40,791 bases of DNA from DASPFV01 sp035620975 (GTDB lineage: Bacteria > Acidobacteriota > Vicinamibacteria > Vicinamibacterales > 2-12-FULL-66-21). Below are positions 24,368-35,384 of this stretch, piece by piece. The stretch spans positions 1 through 40,791 of the forward strand of contig DASPFV010000256.1 of assembly GCA_035620975.1 (NCBI GenBank). The letters are read 5' to 3'. The translations under genes and the position numbers were made by a program. Within the stretch, counting starts at the first letter, position 1; each line of letters opens with the position of its first letter. The notes beneath the pieces were generated by a model. It did not search any database, was not told the DNA's origin, and worked only from the letters and a program-made list of their open reading frames with translations.

Positions 24368-24644
24368 TCGATTCACCCCGCGCGCTCTCCGAGCCGCCGA
24401 CGTGACCGTATCGAAACCCAACGGATGTGTCGGGTTCACATTACAGCACGACGGTAATCGCGCCGTCCCGGCGCCAGCCGGCTCGACGGGTCCTGTCCGC
24501 TAAACCCTGGTACTTCAACAGTTTCATCGATGTGCCGTGAAGCCGCTCTCCAACTCAGCCCGGCGGCACGGCGGTTGCTCGGCATGATGGCTCACGATGT
24601 CTTTCCAGGCCCGGTTCCCTTCCGACCAAGGGAGGATACGTTCC

Positions 24645-24893
24645 ATGCGTATCGACGAGGTGCTTCAGCGCATCCAGGGTGAGTTCGTGGAGATGCCAGG
24701 GCTCCGCCTGACGACCGCTCAGGCACAGCGTCTCTGGGGCCTCGACCGCGACGTGTGCGGCGCTCTGCTCGGCGCCCTTGTCGATGCCAGGTTTCTGACC
24801 CAGACGAGGGACGGCGCGTACATGCGCCTCGAGGGGGCGAAGCCGCTGCCTCGCACGGAGAGTCGTCGCACCGTCGGAATGGCGGTTGCGTGA
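24645..24893 (+). CDS. Small winged-helix-like protein, unknown function
   Basis: 82 residues from ATG 24645, preceded by GGGAGG at the right distance. A predicted helix-turn-helix lies in the middle: VLQRIQGEFVEMPGLRLT, AQRLWGLDRDVCGALLGALV and a wing-like DARFLTQTRDGAYMRL. The C-terminus is basic. Proteins like this recur in Acidobacteriota as free-standing small regulators; no target is known. The 277-base gap before it holds no gene and no repeat; the permease operon ends before it. Confidence 0.65.
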   Translation: MRIDEVLQRIQGEFVEMPGLRLTTAQAQRLWGLDRDVCGALLGALVDARFLTQTRDGAYMRLEGAKPLPRTESRRTVGMAVA

Positions 24894-25040
24894 AACAGTC
24901 CCCACCGGTGCCGGCAGGCTGACCTCCTGCCTCGTCAGCCAGAAGCGGCCGGCTCACCATCCCCGATCCCGGGCCACAGGGCCCGCGGCCTAGGTTCGTC
25001 GGAGGTTGAAGGCGCCGACGCCTTCAGCCTTCGACCGCCG

Positions 25041-25116
25041 CCACGGACAGACACGGATAATCTGCCACGGACGAACACGGAATTTGCCACGGACGAACAC
25101 GGATGAACACGGATCC
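25041..25116 (+). repeat. 10-base-period repeat, unit CACGGANGAA, direct copy
   Basis: CACGGA recurs seven times: units CACGGACAGA, CACGGATAATCTGC, CACGGACGAA, CACGGAATTTGC, CACGGACGAA, CACGGATGAA, CACGGATCCG. Two of the units are lengthened to 12-14 bases by (TA/TT)NTGC. A reverse-oriented copy with the same order of short and long units lies at 28158-28212. Confidence 0.8.
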
Positions 25117-25247
25117 GTTTTGATCCGCGTCCCGAGTTCTGGACCACCAAGCTTTCATGTTCGGTGGTGATTTCCCGCAAGTACCTGAAGGACGCACTGA
25201 CCGACAGGGTCCGAGGGGTTTGGTGCTCCAGCACGTGCGAGCGGGAC

Positions 25248-25253
25248 TACAAT
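25248..25253 (+). promoter_or_regulatory. Possible -10 hexamer for the second kinase
   Basis: TACAAT 58 bases before the kinase ATG. A TTGGTG at 25220 is too far (22-base spacer) to be a good -35. Confidence 0.3.
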
Positions 25254-25310
25254 GTTCCGCCTGGCTGACGGAATCGCCCTGATGCGGCCACGTCGTCCTG
25301 CCGGCACAGC

Positions 25311-27965
25311 ATGAACATCGGTCCGTACCGCGTCCTCGTCAAGTTGGGCGAAGGCGGAATGGGCGAGGTGTATCGCGCGCGCGATACGAAGCTCAATCGC
25401 GACGTCGCGCTCAAGTTGCTGCCCGAGGCGTTCGCGAACAATCCCGATCGGCTGACGCGATTCCAGCGCGAAGCGGAGACGCTCGCGGCGCTCAATCACA
25501 CCAACATCGCGACCGTGCACGCTATCGAGGAAGTTCCTTCGACGCGCTCGGGGAAACAACCGGTGCGTGCGCTGGTGATGGAGCTCATCGAAGGCGACGA
25601 CCTCTCGACGCTGATCGCTCGTGGGCCGATACCGGCCGCCGAGGCCCTTCCGATCCTCAGACAGATCGCCGAGGCACTCGAGGCCGCCCACGACCTCAAC
25701 ATCGTTCATCGCGATCTCAAGCCCGCGAACGTCAAGGTCCGCGCCGACGGCACTGTCAAGGTGCTCGACTTCGGCCTCGCGAAAGCGATGGACGCCCTGT
25801 CGGGAGATCGGGTCCCGGCCGGCGCGAGGATGACCTCGCTGGCGATGACGGGTGAGGGGGTCATCCTCGGAACAGCCGCGTATATGAGCCCGGAGCAGGC
25901 ACGGGGCAAACCCGTCGACAAACGTGCCGACATCTGGGCCTTCGGCGTCGTCGCGCTGGAGATGCTGACCGGCCGCCCGGTGTTTGCCGCCGACACGATG
26001 TCGGACACGGTCGCCGCCCTGTTGACGCGCGAGCTGGACCTGAGCGCGCTGCCGGCGGATACGCCCGCGTTCCTGCGATCGCTGCTGAAACGCTGTCTCG
26101 AACGGGAACCGAAGCTTCGCCTCCGTGACATCGGAGAAGCCAGGATTGCGCTCGCTCACCCCGGGGAGGAGCGTCCGGATCGGCCGGTGTCCAAGGCGTC
26201 GACCGCCTCGCGTCCCGCTATCGGCGCGCTGTCTGCAGCGCTCATTCTGGCGCTCATCGGCCTCGCGGCGACGATCGGATCGAATCGTTCGTCACCGGTG
26301 CGGCCGCCGCAGGGAGTGATGCGCTTTCCAATCCTGGTGCCGGACGGCGAGGTCGCGGCCGAAGTGAAGATCTCGCCCGATGGGCGGCATGTCGCCATTC
26401 TGGCTGTGGGTCCGCGGTCGGCAGTCCGCGTCCGGCGGCTCGATTCGTCCGAGACGACGCTGCTCGCCGACACCGCCGGAGCCGGGTCTGTCTTCTGGGC
26501 GCCGGACAGTCATGGCATCGGCGTCATTGGCCGGGACAGGAAACTCTGGAAGACGGACGTGTCGGGCCGATCGCTGGCGGAATGGTCGACTGGCGCGAAC
26601 GGGGACATCGAGGGCGGCGGGACGTGGAGCGCCGCCGGCGTGGTGCTGTTCGGAACGGGCCGTTCGATTCACCGGATGCCGGAGTCTGGTGGACCCACGA
26701 CCGAGGTCGCCCTCGACGACGGCCAGGGGTCGAACGCGTGGCGCGGCAAGCCGCAGTTCCTCCCGGATGGGAGCCATTTCCTCTACTTCGTGCGCATGTC
26801 CGGCGGGCCGGGAGCGATTCGAGTCGGTTCGCTCGACTCGAAACAGACAACGTTCGTCAGCCGGGCCGACTCCGCCGCCGTCTTCTCGGCCGAAGGCTAC
26901 CTCGTGTTTCTTCGGGGCACGACGCTCGTCGCGCAGAAGTTCGACCCGACGACGTTCGCGCTCTCGGGCAGCGTGGTTGACATCGCCCCGGATGCCGCAC
27001 CGGGCATGCTCAGCAACGCGCCGAGCTTCGACATCTCCGGCAACGGCATCCTGACCTACCTCCGCACTCGTGCCGGGTACGACGGCAAGCTGGTCTGGTT
27101 CGATCGATCCGGCACCGAGCTGGGCTCCGTGCCGCAATCCGGCGGGGTGGAGGCCCTGAACCCGTCGTTGTCCCGGGACGGGAAACGTCTCGCGATGAAC
27201 CGGATGGACCCGGTCACCGGCAACTGGGATATCTGGACGATCGACCTCGATACCGGAATCTCCACTCGACTGACGACCGATCCGGCCCAGGACGCCGACG
27301 CGGTGTGGTCCCCAGACGGTAACGAGGTCGTCTTCGTGTCCAACCGAAACGGCGGGTACGGGCTTTATCGCAAGAGCCTAACGGGCAGCGGGCCGGAGGA
27401 GCAGATTCTCACCGCCGGCTCGGAGCCGCGCGCCACCGACTGGACGCGCGATGGAGCCTTCATCGTCTATGAAGTCGACGGGAACGTGATGGCGCTGCCG
27501 ATGACGGGATCCGATCGCACGCCTCGCGCCGTCGCGGCGAGCCCCTTCCAGGAGTATGGTGCATCGACGTCGCCCGACGGCCACTGGATCGCGTATGCCG
27601 CAGAAGACACCGGAGAGTTTCAGGTCTACGTTCAGCCCTTCCCTGAGGGCGGACCAAAGAAACGGGTGTCGAGCGTCTTCGGTATCCATCCGCGGTGGCG
27701 CGGGGATGGCCAGGAGCTCTTTTATTGGCAGCCTCCGCTCGGGCTGATGGCGGTGGAGCTCACTTACGACGCGACCGGCATCCGCGCGCAGGCGCCGAAG
27801 CCTTCGCTGCCGCCGCACATTGACATCCTCAATCTCATCGACCATCGGCATCACCATGCCATCGGCGCCGACGGCAAGCGCTTCCTTCTGCGACAGGCCG
27901 CAGGTCCACCCGCTCCGCCGATCACCGTCATCGTCAACTGGACCGAGGGGATCACGAATCGCTAA
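25311..27965 (+). CDS. Membrane Ser/Thr kinase with TolB-like beta-propeller sensor
   Basis: 884 residues. The kinase starts directly (MNIGPYRVLVKLGEGGMGEV): K35, HRD at 133-135, DFG at 153-155 and SPE, all intact; end near 283. One TM at about 303-322 (IGALSAALILALIGLAATIG). The outer part of about 560 residues is a WD40/PD40-like propeller, visible as repeating ISPDGRHVA, SPDGNEVVFVSNRNGGYG, TSPDGHWIAYAA and RWRGDGQELFYW blades. This is the common acidobacterial architecture of orphan kinases that sense periplasmic ligands. No sigma factor or response gene is adjacent. The final TAA is within a 7-base repeat. Confidence 0.95.
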   Translation: MNIGPYRVLVKLGEGGMGEVYRARDTKLNRDVALKLLPEAFANNPDRLTRFQREAETLAALNHTNIATVHAIEEVPSTRSGKQPVRALVMELIEGDDLSTLIARGPIPAAEALPILRQIAEALEAAHDLNIVHRDLKPANVKVRADGTVKVLDFGLAKAMDALSGDRVPAGARMTSLAMTGEGVILGTAAYMSPEQARGKPVDKRADIWAFGVVALEMLTGRPVFAADTMSDTVAALLTRELDLSALPADTPAFLRSLLKRCLEREPKLRLRDIGEARIALAHPGEERPDRPVSKASTASRPAIGALSAALILALIGLAATIGSNRSSPVRPPQGVMRFPILVPDGEVAAEVKISPDGRHVAILAVGPRSAVRVRRLDSSETTLLADTAGAGSVFWAPDSHGIGVIGRDRKLWKTDVSGRSLAEWSTGANGDIEGGGTWSAAGVVLFGTGRSIHRMPESGGPTTEVALDDGQGSNAWRGKPQFLPDGSHFLYFVRMSGGPGAIRVGSLDSKQTTFVSRADSAAVFSAEGYLVFLRGTTLVAQKFDPTTFALSGSVVDIAPDAAPGMLSNAPSFDISGNGILTYLRTRAGYDGKLVWFDRSGTELGSVPQSGGVEALNPSLSRDGKRLAMNRMDPVTGNWDIWTIDLDTGISTRLTTDPAQDADAVWSPDGNEVVFVSNRNGGYGLYRKSLTGSGPEEQILTAGSEPRATDWTRDGAFIVYEVDGNVMALPMTGSDRTPRAVAASPFQEYGASTSPDGHWIAYAAEDTGEFQVYVQPFPEGGPKKRVSSVFGIHPRWRGDGQELFYWQPPLGLMAVELTYDATGIRAQAPKPSLPPHIDILNLIDHRHHHAIGADGKRFLLRQAAGPPAPPITVIVNWTEGITNR

Positions 27966-27997
27966 TCCCTGCTCCCCAATCCCAAATCTCGAGCCAC
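27963..27997. repeat. 7-base repeat beginning in the kinase stop codon
   Basis: TAATCCC, TGCTCCC, CAATCCC, AAATCTC, GAGCCAC run in phase; the first unit contains the kinase stop TAA. Pattern NNNTCCC. Confidence 0.65.
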
Positions 27998-28157
27998 ACG
28001 CGGAAGATGGTGACCGGCGATTGCCCGCGGACCACACGTGGCCAGAGAACCCGATTGGCGACCCGCCGCAAGGCCTGGATCAGACCGCGATCGGCGTCCC
28101 TCGCTTCGCAACCTGCGCCTCATCGAGCAGGGACAGGCATCGGAGATCCGGAGCGAC

Positions 28158-28212
28158 CGTGTCCGTGTTTATCCGTGTTCTTCCGTGGCAAGTTATCCGT
28201 GTTCGTCCGTGG
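28158..28212 (-). repeat. 10-base-period repeat, inverted copy
   Basis: On the minus strand: CACGGACGAA, CACGGATAACTTGC, CACGGAAGAA, CACGGATAAA, CACGGA, CACGG. It overlaps the end of the peroxiredoxin gene and supplies its final codons. It is the inverted partner of 25041-25116; together they flank the kinase. The rest of 27966-28157 shows no gene. Confidence 0.8.
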
Positions 28213-28666
28213 CGGCGATGGCCGCGAACAGCTCCTCGTTGGCGGGTTGCTGCGGGATGTCGTAGGTGCGCGTCCACGCGATACGGCCTGACTTGTCGAC
28301 GAGGAACAGGGCCCGCTCGGAAAGACCGTCCTGCTCGCGGTAGACGCCGTATTGCCTGGCGACCGCTCCGTGTGGATGGAAATCGCTGAGCAGATCGAAG
28401 GAGATGGAGCCGAGCGTTTGCGCCCATGCCGCCTTGGCGGGCTGGGCGTCGACGCTGACGCCCAGCACAACCGTGTCCGCGTCGTTCAGACGGGCGAGAT
28501 CGGCCTCATACGCGCACATCTGAGCCGCGCACACCGGCGTGAACGCCAGAGGGTGGAAGGCGACGACCACCTTCCTGCGGCCGCGGAAGTCCGAGAGACG
28601 CACGCTGCCACCGCGGTGACTGCGGAGCTCGAAATCGGGCGCCTGATCTCCTGCCTTCAGAGCCAT
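28193..28666 (-). CDS. Peroxiredoxin of the AhpC/TSA family
   Basis: 157 residues with thioredoxin fold: GDQAPDFELRSHRGG at the N-terminus, then the active site FHPLAFTPVCAAQMCAYEAD. The peroxidatic Cys is C46 in TPVC; C51 could serve as resolving residue. Relatives (AhpE and BCP-like) reduce H2O2 or organic peroxides with thiol donors. The last codons (TDEHG and TAA) are encoded by the 10-base repeat, so the original C-terminus has been replaced. The gene follows the propeller-kinase on the opposite strand. Confidence 0.93.
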   Translation of the reverse strand: MALKAGDQAPDFELRSHRGGSVRLSDFRGRRKVVVAFHPLAFTPVCAAQMCAYEADLARLNDADTVVLGVSVDAQPAKAAWAQTLGSISFDLLSDFHPHGAVARQYGVYREQDGLSERALFLVDKSGRIAWTRTYDIPQQPANEELFAAIAATDEHG

Positions 28667-28735
28667 TTCGGTCCTCTCTCGAGGCGTGCGAACCGTCGCG
28701 CCTCATTTCCCATCGAGGCCGTGTTTTTAGCGGCA

Positions 28736-28767
28736 CCCGGAGCCCGAAGCCCGGAGCCGTGAGCCCC
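28736..28767. repeat. 7-base repeat, unit AGCCCNN
   Basis: CCCGGAG, CCCGAAG, CCCGGAG, CCGTGAG, CCCC in phase, ending directly against the stop codon (28768) of the minus-strand NTF2-like gene. Lies in the 101-base gap behind the peroxiredoxin start. Confidence 0.65.
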
Positions 28768-29247
28768 TTAACGAATCGTCTCGACCGCGCGCACCCGCGC
28801 CACGAGCCAGTCGGCGTCCACCTTCCGGAACATGACCTCGAATTCACGTGCGTCCATCTCGGCGTCCCTGGGGGCGGAGCCACGCGGGACGATCTCGGCC
28901 GTGAGCGTGACCTCGGCCGTCGAGGCGTCGCGCAGCCGGACGGTGGCATCCTCGAACCGAACGCGGTAGCGAGCGATTCGGGGCTCGAGCCGCATGAGCA
29001 TGCCGACCAGCGTATCCCGGCCCTCTACCGGAACGGAGCCCTGGCCCAGGTCGATGACGACGTCTTCCGTGAAGTGGGAGGCGATTCGGGCAGCCGCGAG
29101 GCCGCCGACCGCCTCCTGCTGATCGATGTCGCGCGAGAGCGCGGCGAGGCGCCGGTCGATGGCGGCCTTCTCCCCTGGCCAGAAGTACCAGGCTGCTGCC
29201 GCGAGGCCCACGACGGCCACGAGCACCCCGGCCAGTCGACCGGACAT
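28768..29247 (-). CDS. Membrane-anchored NTF2/SnoaL-like protein
   Basis: 159 residues from ATG 29247. An N-terminal membrane helix (LAGVLVAVVGLAAAAWYFWP) is followed by an alpha/beta domain (about 30-155) with pattern IDRRLAALSRDIDQQ, GQGSVPVEGRDTLVGMLM and VTLTAEIVPRG, and the C-terminal FRKVDADWLVARVRAVE, typical of the NTF2-like superfamily (pocketed fold, various small-molecule roles). Function unknown. The ATG overlaps the stop of signal peptidase (TGATG), so the two are coupled. Confidence 0.7.
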   Translation of the reverse strand: MSGRLAGVLVAVVGLAAAAWYFWPGEKAAIDRRLAALSRDIDQQEAVGGLAAARIASHFTEDVVIDLGQGSVPVEGRDTLVGMLMRLEPRIARYRVRFEDATVRLRDASTAEVTLTAEIVPRGSAPRDAEMDAREFEVMFRKVDADWLVARVRAVETIR

Positions 29248-29738
29248 CAGAACATCACCCGTCCGAGAATGCGCCAGCCGTCCACGCGCCCGAAGTCGTG
29301 TTCCCCTGGCGACATCCCGCGGTTGTCGCCCATGACGAAGTACTCGTCCGGCGCGAGCGTGACCTCCCCCACGTCCCACGGGCGGCGGTGCTTCACGTAG
29401 GGTTCGAGCATCACCTCGCCGTTGACGTGGACCTGCCCGCCGACGATCGCCACGCGCTCGCCCGGAAGGCCGACGATCCGCTTCACATAGACGACGTTGG
29501 GCCCGGCGAGCCGGATGGCGACGACGTCGCCCCGGCGTGGAGAGGCGCGGACGTACGAGAGCCGGTTGACCAGATTGAACGTATCGGACCGGTACGTGGG
29601 GAGCATGCTGACACCCTCAGTGCGGATGGGTATCAGCACCCACTTGAACGTCACGACGCTCAGGCCCGCGAGCACCAGCACACGGACAGCTGTACGCCGC
29701 GGATGCCGTCCGAAGATGAACCGCCGGATGGAGCTCAC
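29247..29738 (-). CDS. lepB: Signal peptidase I
   Basis: 163 residues from GTG 29738. A membrane helix (VLVLAGLSVVTFKWVL) is followed by the S26 catalytic dyad: S44 in RTEGVSMLPTYRSD and K86 in VVYVKRIVGLPGERV; the box E motif FVMGDNRGMSPGEHDFG is present. It removes signal peptides from exported preproteins. Length is at the short end for gram-negative LepB (one TM only). No good Shine-Dalgarno precedes the GTG. Confidence 0.93.
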   Translation of the reverse strand: MSSIRRFIFGRHPRRTAVRVLVLAGLSVVTFKWVLIPIRTEGVSMLPTYRSDTFNLVNRLSYVRASPRRGDVVAIRLAGPNVVYVKRIVGLPGERVAIVGGQVHVNGEVMLEPYVKHRRPWDVGEVTLAPDEYFVMGDNRGMSPGEHDFGRVDGWRILGRVMF

Positions 29739-29767
29739 GGGCCTGGCCAGTTGCCGGGCAGGCCGGT

Positions 29768-30580
29768 CTACCGTCGCGTCGCGTACGGCGCGATCAGCGT
29801 CGGCGTGTCCGCCGACACGGCGACGTACACGGCGTCGCCCGCGCCACTCTGGTCGGCATAAACGTTGAAGCCGTGGTATTCGCCAATCCGTGTGAACCGC
29901 GCGGCATCGAATTCGACGGCAGCGCCGCTGCTGAACCAGCGCCTGCCGTCGTACTGGATGAAGATGCCGTTCAGCCCCTCGGGCAGCTTCGCGGTGGCGA
30001 GCGGCCCTGCAGGCGGACGTGCCGGCTCCGGTTCGACCGTTCCCGTCGTTGCAGCCGGCTGCGGCTGGGCCACGGTCACTGGATAGCCATAGTCGAACGG
30101 CCACTGACTGACGGGGCCTGCGAACGTCGGCGGACCGGCGGCCTGTCCGACGCCGGGAGCAGCGGTCTCGAGCCAGTACTGTTCGCTGGCCGTCTGTACG
30201 GGGAAGGCGGGCAGGGTGCTCCCCACGGTACCCGCGAGCTCGCCTTCACGCCGCCGTTCGTACGGCTGCATCAGGCCGCCGGCGAGCGGCACGTAGACCC
30301 TGCTGTATGGCTCGATCGACCTGCGCTGGAAGAGAGGCACGCCGCGATAGCCGCCGGTGCGCACCATGTCGTAGCCGTTGAAGTAGACCTGGGGCCCCGC
30401 GGGGTAATAGAGGCTGCCCGAGAACGTGATGGGCTCCCCCTGGAGGTACCACACCTCGTTTTCCGCCGTCACGATCGGCGGCGCGGCCGGATGATAGGTC
30501 ATCTGAGCGGGCGCCCGTTCGACGTTCGCGACAACCAGCGCAGCCCAGAGCACGACGAACGCCGAAGTCCTCCCTGTCAT
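29768..30580 (-). CDS. Exported protein of unknown function
   Basis: 270 residues from ATG 30580, preceded by GGGGAGG. Signal peptide MTGRTSAFVVLWAALVVANV, cleavage near APAQ. The mature part has an N-terminal region rich in Tyr and Pro (PITFSGSLYYPAGPQVYFNG), a low-complexity Pro/Ala/Glu linker near 185-205 and a C-terminal beta-rich domain (LNGIFIQYDGRRWFSSGAAV). No family recognised. It may be a surface or periplasmic protein processed by the adjacent signal peptidase, but that is a weak inference from adjacency. Confidence 0.7.
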   Translation of the reverse strand: MTGRTSAFVVLWAALVVANVERAPAQMTYHPAAPPIVTAENEVWYLQGEPITFSGSLYYPAGPQVYFNGYDMVRTGGYRGVPLFQRRSIEPYSRVYVPLAGGLMQPYERRREGELAGTVGSTLPAFPVQTASEQYWLETAAPGVGQAAGPPTFAGPVSQWPFDYGYPVTVAQPQPAATTGTVEPEPARPPAGPLATAKLPEGLNGIFIQYDGRRWFSSGAAVEFDAARFTRIGEYHGFNVYADQSGAGDAVYVAVSADTPTLIAPYATRR

Positions 30581-30599
30581 GATGCCCTCCCCGGACGTG

Positions 30600-31574
30600 T
30601 CACGTCCGCTTGCGCCAGTACCTCGCGAGTCCCTGCCAGGAATAGTCGAGGCGACCTGCACGGCCGTACTGGGCGGCCTCCTCCTCGCCAACCGTCCGCC
30701 GCAGATCCAGCAGGCATTCGTCGACGAACCGCCGCTCGCGCGCGGGATCGTCGAGGCTGGCGTCGCGGAGCAGCCGGCGAACGAGCTCGCTCCACTCGGC
30801 CAGCCGATCGAAGAGCTGCTGGAAGTGCGTCCTCGCACCGTGGAAAGGGCCGAAATGGGTCAGGAACAGCGTGTCCGGATCCCATGCCAGAATCCGGTCG
30901 CCGCTCTGGCTCCAGGCCTCGAGATCGATGTCGGGCGGCGGCGTCGGCGGGAGGATGTAGGTGCCGCTCCCGCGGCGGATGCCGGCGGCGTCGCCGACGA
31001 AGGCGATACGACTCGCCGGGTCGAAATAGCTCACGTGATGCGCGGCGTGACCCGGCGTGTACGCGACGTCCAGGTCGCGGCCGCCGGCCGCGATGCGCTC
31101 GCCACCCGCGAGAGGCCGCAGGCGCGACGCCGGGACGGGCAGGAACTCTCCCCAGAGCCGCTCCATGTCCGAGCCGTACAACCGGCTCGCGCTCGAGACG
31201 AGCCTGGAGGGGTCTGCCAGGTGCGGGGCCCCGCGCTCGTGCACGAACACCTCGATCGAGGGATTGGCCCTGACGAGGGTCCCCGTCGCGCCGGCGTGAT
31301 CGAGGTGGATATGCGTCAGCAGAATCTCGCGCACGTCCCCCAGGTCGAAGCCGCGGCGCTCGATCTCGCGCTCGAGGGTGCCGAGCGTCGTCGCCGGTCC
31401 CGGATCGACAATCGCCAGCGTGCCAGCGTGGTGCAGGATGGCCGTCGCGATGATGTCGGGGCGCCCGAGGAACTGCAGATCGACGTAGTCGATGCCGGCC
31501 GAGAGCGTCGTCGCCGGGCTGCCGGCGGGGGCGTGAACGGCGTCGCCAGGCGGGACGTGCGGTTTCGAGGTCAT
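30600..31574 (-). CDS. Metallo-beta-lactamase-fold hydrolase
   Basis: 324 residues. The metal motif THIHLDHAG (H88, H90, D92, H93) is complete, followed by the later ligands in YTPGHAAHHVSYF, FVGDAAG and FLTHFGPFHG. The long C-terminal helical tail (about 255-324) is an extra element of glyoxalase-like lactonase/hydrolases. Reaction unknown: candidates are thiolester, lactone or phosphodiester hydrolysis. Divergent from clpS; the 107 bases between hold a TTAAAAT at 31661. Confidence 0.9.
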   Translation of the reverse strand: MTSKPHVPPGDAVHAPAGSPATTLSAGIDYVDLQFLGRPDIIATAILHHAGTLAIVDPGPATTLGTLEREIERRGFDLGDVREILLTHIHLDHAGATGTLVRANPSIEVFVHERGAPHLADPSRLVSSASRLYGSDMERLWGEFLPVPASRLRPLAGGERIAAGGRDLDVAYTPGHAAHHVSYFDPASRIAFVGDAAGIRRGSGTYILPPTPPPDIDLEAWSQSGDRILAWDPDTLFLTHFGPFHGARTHFQQLFDRLAEWSELVRRLLRDASLDDPARERRFVDECLLDLRRTVGEEEAAQYGRAGRLDYSWQGLARYWRKRT

Positions 31575-31681
31575 TCTTGTGCCCTGCCGGCCCGGCCGGT
31601 TCCCTGCCTGGGGCGGTCGAGGTTCCTGGCGCCGATTCTATCCCAGGGCGCTAAGCCCTGTTAAAATCATCGAGATAGGTG

Positions 31682-31996
31682 ATGGCCGACCAGCAGCACC
31701 AGACCGGCGGCGAGGTTCTCGAGCGGACGAGGCACGAGACGAAGAAGCCGGACCTGTACAAGGTCCTGCTCATCAACGATGACTACACGACCATGGACTT
31801 CGTCATCGAGGTGCTCGAGACGATCTTCCACAAGCAGCCGGCCGAGGCCTATCGGATCATGATGGCCGTCCACACCCAGGGCAAGGGCCTGTGCGGCGTC
31901 TATCCATTCGAGGTCGCGGAAACGAAAGTGGCCACGGTGATCGACCGGGCCCGGGAGCACGGGTTTCCGCTGCTCGCGGAGATGGAGCCGGAGTAG
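31682..31996 (+). CDS. clpS: ClpS adaptor protein
   Basis: 104 residues from ATG 31682 (a GTG three bases before is also possible). Contains the ClpS signature: LYKVLLINDDYTTMDFVIEV (the D-D-x-T acidic pocket for N-degron substrates), the helix with HTQGKGLCGVYPFEVAETKV and EHGFPLLAEMEPE. It delivers N-end-rule proteins to ClpAP. Two bases separate it from clpA. A TAAAAT at 31662 is a possible -10. Confidence 0.95.
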   Translation: MADQQHQTGGEVLERTRHETKKPDLYKVLLINDDYTTMDFVIEVLETIFHKQPAEAYRIMMAVHTQGKGLCGVYPFEVAETKVATVIDRAREHGFPLLAEMEPE

Positions 31997-31998
31997 AG

Positions 31999-34350
<2,352 letters not shown>

Positions 34351-34368
34351 GCGTTTTCATGACACCCC

Positions 34369-34965
34369 ATGGCTGACAAAGAGTACGAGATTCCCGTGAA
34401 GGTCGTCGATCGCCGCTGGTGGGCCAACCCCGAGGCGTCGTCGGGCGGCTCAAAGGAAACGGCCTCGCTCAAACCGACGTACGTGGAGGAGCTCGAGCGT
34501 CAGGTCGCAGAGAAAGATCGGCAGGCGCAGGAGTACGTCGCGAAGTATCGGCAGGCTGCCGCCGAGTTCGACGAGGCACGGCTCCGACTGCGCCGCGAGA
34601 TCGCGAAGGACATCGAGCGGACGCGCCGGGAGGTGCTCTCGGAGATGCTGGAGGTGCTCGACAACCTCGACCGGGCGCTGGAGTCCGGCCGGCAGGGCTC
34701 GACCGCTGACGCGCTCCTCCAGGGGGTCGAGATGGTGCGCCGCCAGTTCCTCGCGAAGCTGGAAGGCCTGGGCGTCAGGCGAATCGAAGTCGAAGGCCAG
34801 TCCTTCGATCCGTCCGTGCACGACGCCGTCACCACCGTGCCGGCCGCCAGCCCCGAGCAGGACGGCCTGGTGATCGGCGTCATCCGTCACGGCTACCGCA
34901 TTGGCGAGGACGTGCTGCGGCCCGCCTCGGTCGCCGTGGCGAAGGCTGGCGCAGCGACCGGATAA
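34369..34965 (+). CDS. grpE: Nucleotide exchange factor GrpE
   Basis: 198 residues. A charged N-terminus (up to 50), the long coiled-coil helix (LERQVAEKDRQAQEYVAKYR; REIAKDIERTRREVLSEM) and the beta-wing domain at the end (GQSFDPSVHDAVTTVPA, VIGVIRHGYRIGEDVLRPA). GrpE releases ADP from DnaK. Placed 18 bases after clpA and not with dnaK/dnaJ, which are absent from the window. Slightly shorter wing than in E. coli. Confidence 0.93.
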   Translation: MADKEYEIPVKVVDRRWWANPEASSGGSKETASLKPTYVEELERQVAEKDRQAQEYVAKYRQAAAEFDEARLRLRREIAKDIERTRREVLSEMLEVLDNLDRALESGRQGSTADALLQGVEMVRRQFLAKLEGLGVRRIEVEGQSFDPSVHDAVTTVPAASPEQDGLVIGVIRHGYRIGEDVLRPASVAVAKAGAATG

Positions 34966-35009
34966 GCAGCAGCCTGGCTCGGGCTGGATGCCGGAGGTAG
35001 AATCGAGTC

Positions 35010-35243
35010 ATGCCGATTTTCGAGTACGCATGCCGTGACTGCGGGCGGGAGTTCGAGGCGTTCGTGACCCGGTCGCGCACGCCGACGTGCCCCGGGTGCG
35101 AAGGCGGCAACCTGTCGAAGCTGTTGTCCCGCCCTGGCATGGTAGGCGCGGGCGCGGAGCGATCCGAGCCGGCTTTCCCCGCTTCCGGCGGCTGCGGCGC
35201 CGGCGGCGCGGGTTGCGCCTGCCGCATGCCCGACCTCAACTGA
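35010..35243 (+). CDS. FmdB-family zinc-ribbon protein
   Basis: 77 residues. The N-terminal MPIFEYACRDCGREFEAF with CxxC, then CPGC after TRTPT (total four Cys), make the FmdB-type zinc ribbon (about 1-45). A Gly/Cys-rich tail with GCGAGGAGCACRM follows, in which the three Cys could bind another metal. FmdB proteins are widespread; function undetermined (a link to formamidase or to translation has been suggested). Directly after grpE. Confidence 0.88.
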   Translation: MPIFEYACRDCGREFEAFVTRSRTPTCPGCEGGNLSKLLSRPGMVGAGAERSEPAFPASGGCGAGGAGCACRMPDLN

Positions 35244-35330
35244 CCCTGCACACGCTGCCGGCCGCGGGCCAGGCACGACATCCATTTCCCATCCGGCGCC
35301 CGTGTGTTCCGGGGGCATCCCGGAGTGCGA

Positions 35331-35336
35331 TATATT
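35331..35336 (+). promoter_or_regulatory. Possible -10 hexamer for tldE
   Basis: TATATT 49 bases before the tldE ATG, in the 141-base gap after the FmdB gene. No -35 match. Confidence 0.3.
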
Positions 35337-35384
35337 TCGGCCTCTGCGGACGCCCGATCGTGCCCGCTCCCGCATCGACGCCCG

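Larger units (their letters stand above)
24894..25310. other. 417-base intergenic region with hairpin and repeat
   Basis: Between the small regulator and the second kinase. It contains a stem (GAAGGCG CCGA CGCCTTC, 25008-25025) without a U-tract, the 10-base repeat array at 25041-25116, and a TACAAT at 25248. No open frame in the gap has family features. Confidence 0.6.

Noticed and set aside
25041..25116. CRISPR array
   Set aside because: Units are 10-14 bases, degenerate and without unique spacers; no cas genes are in the window.
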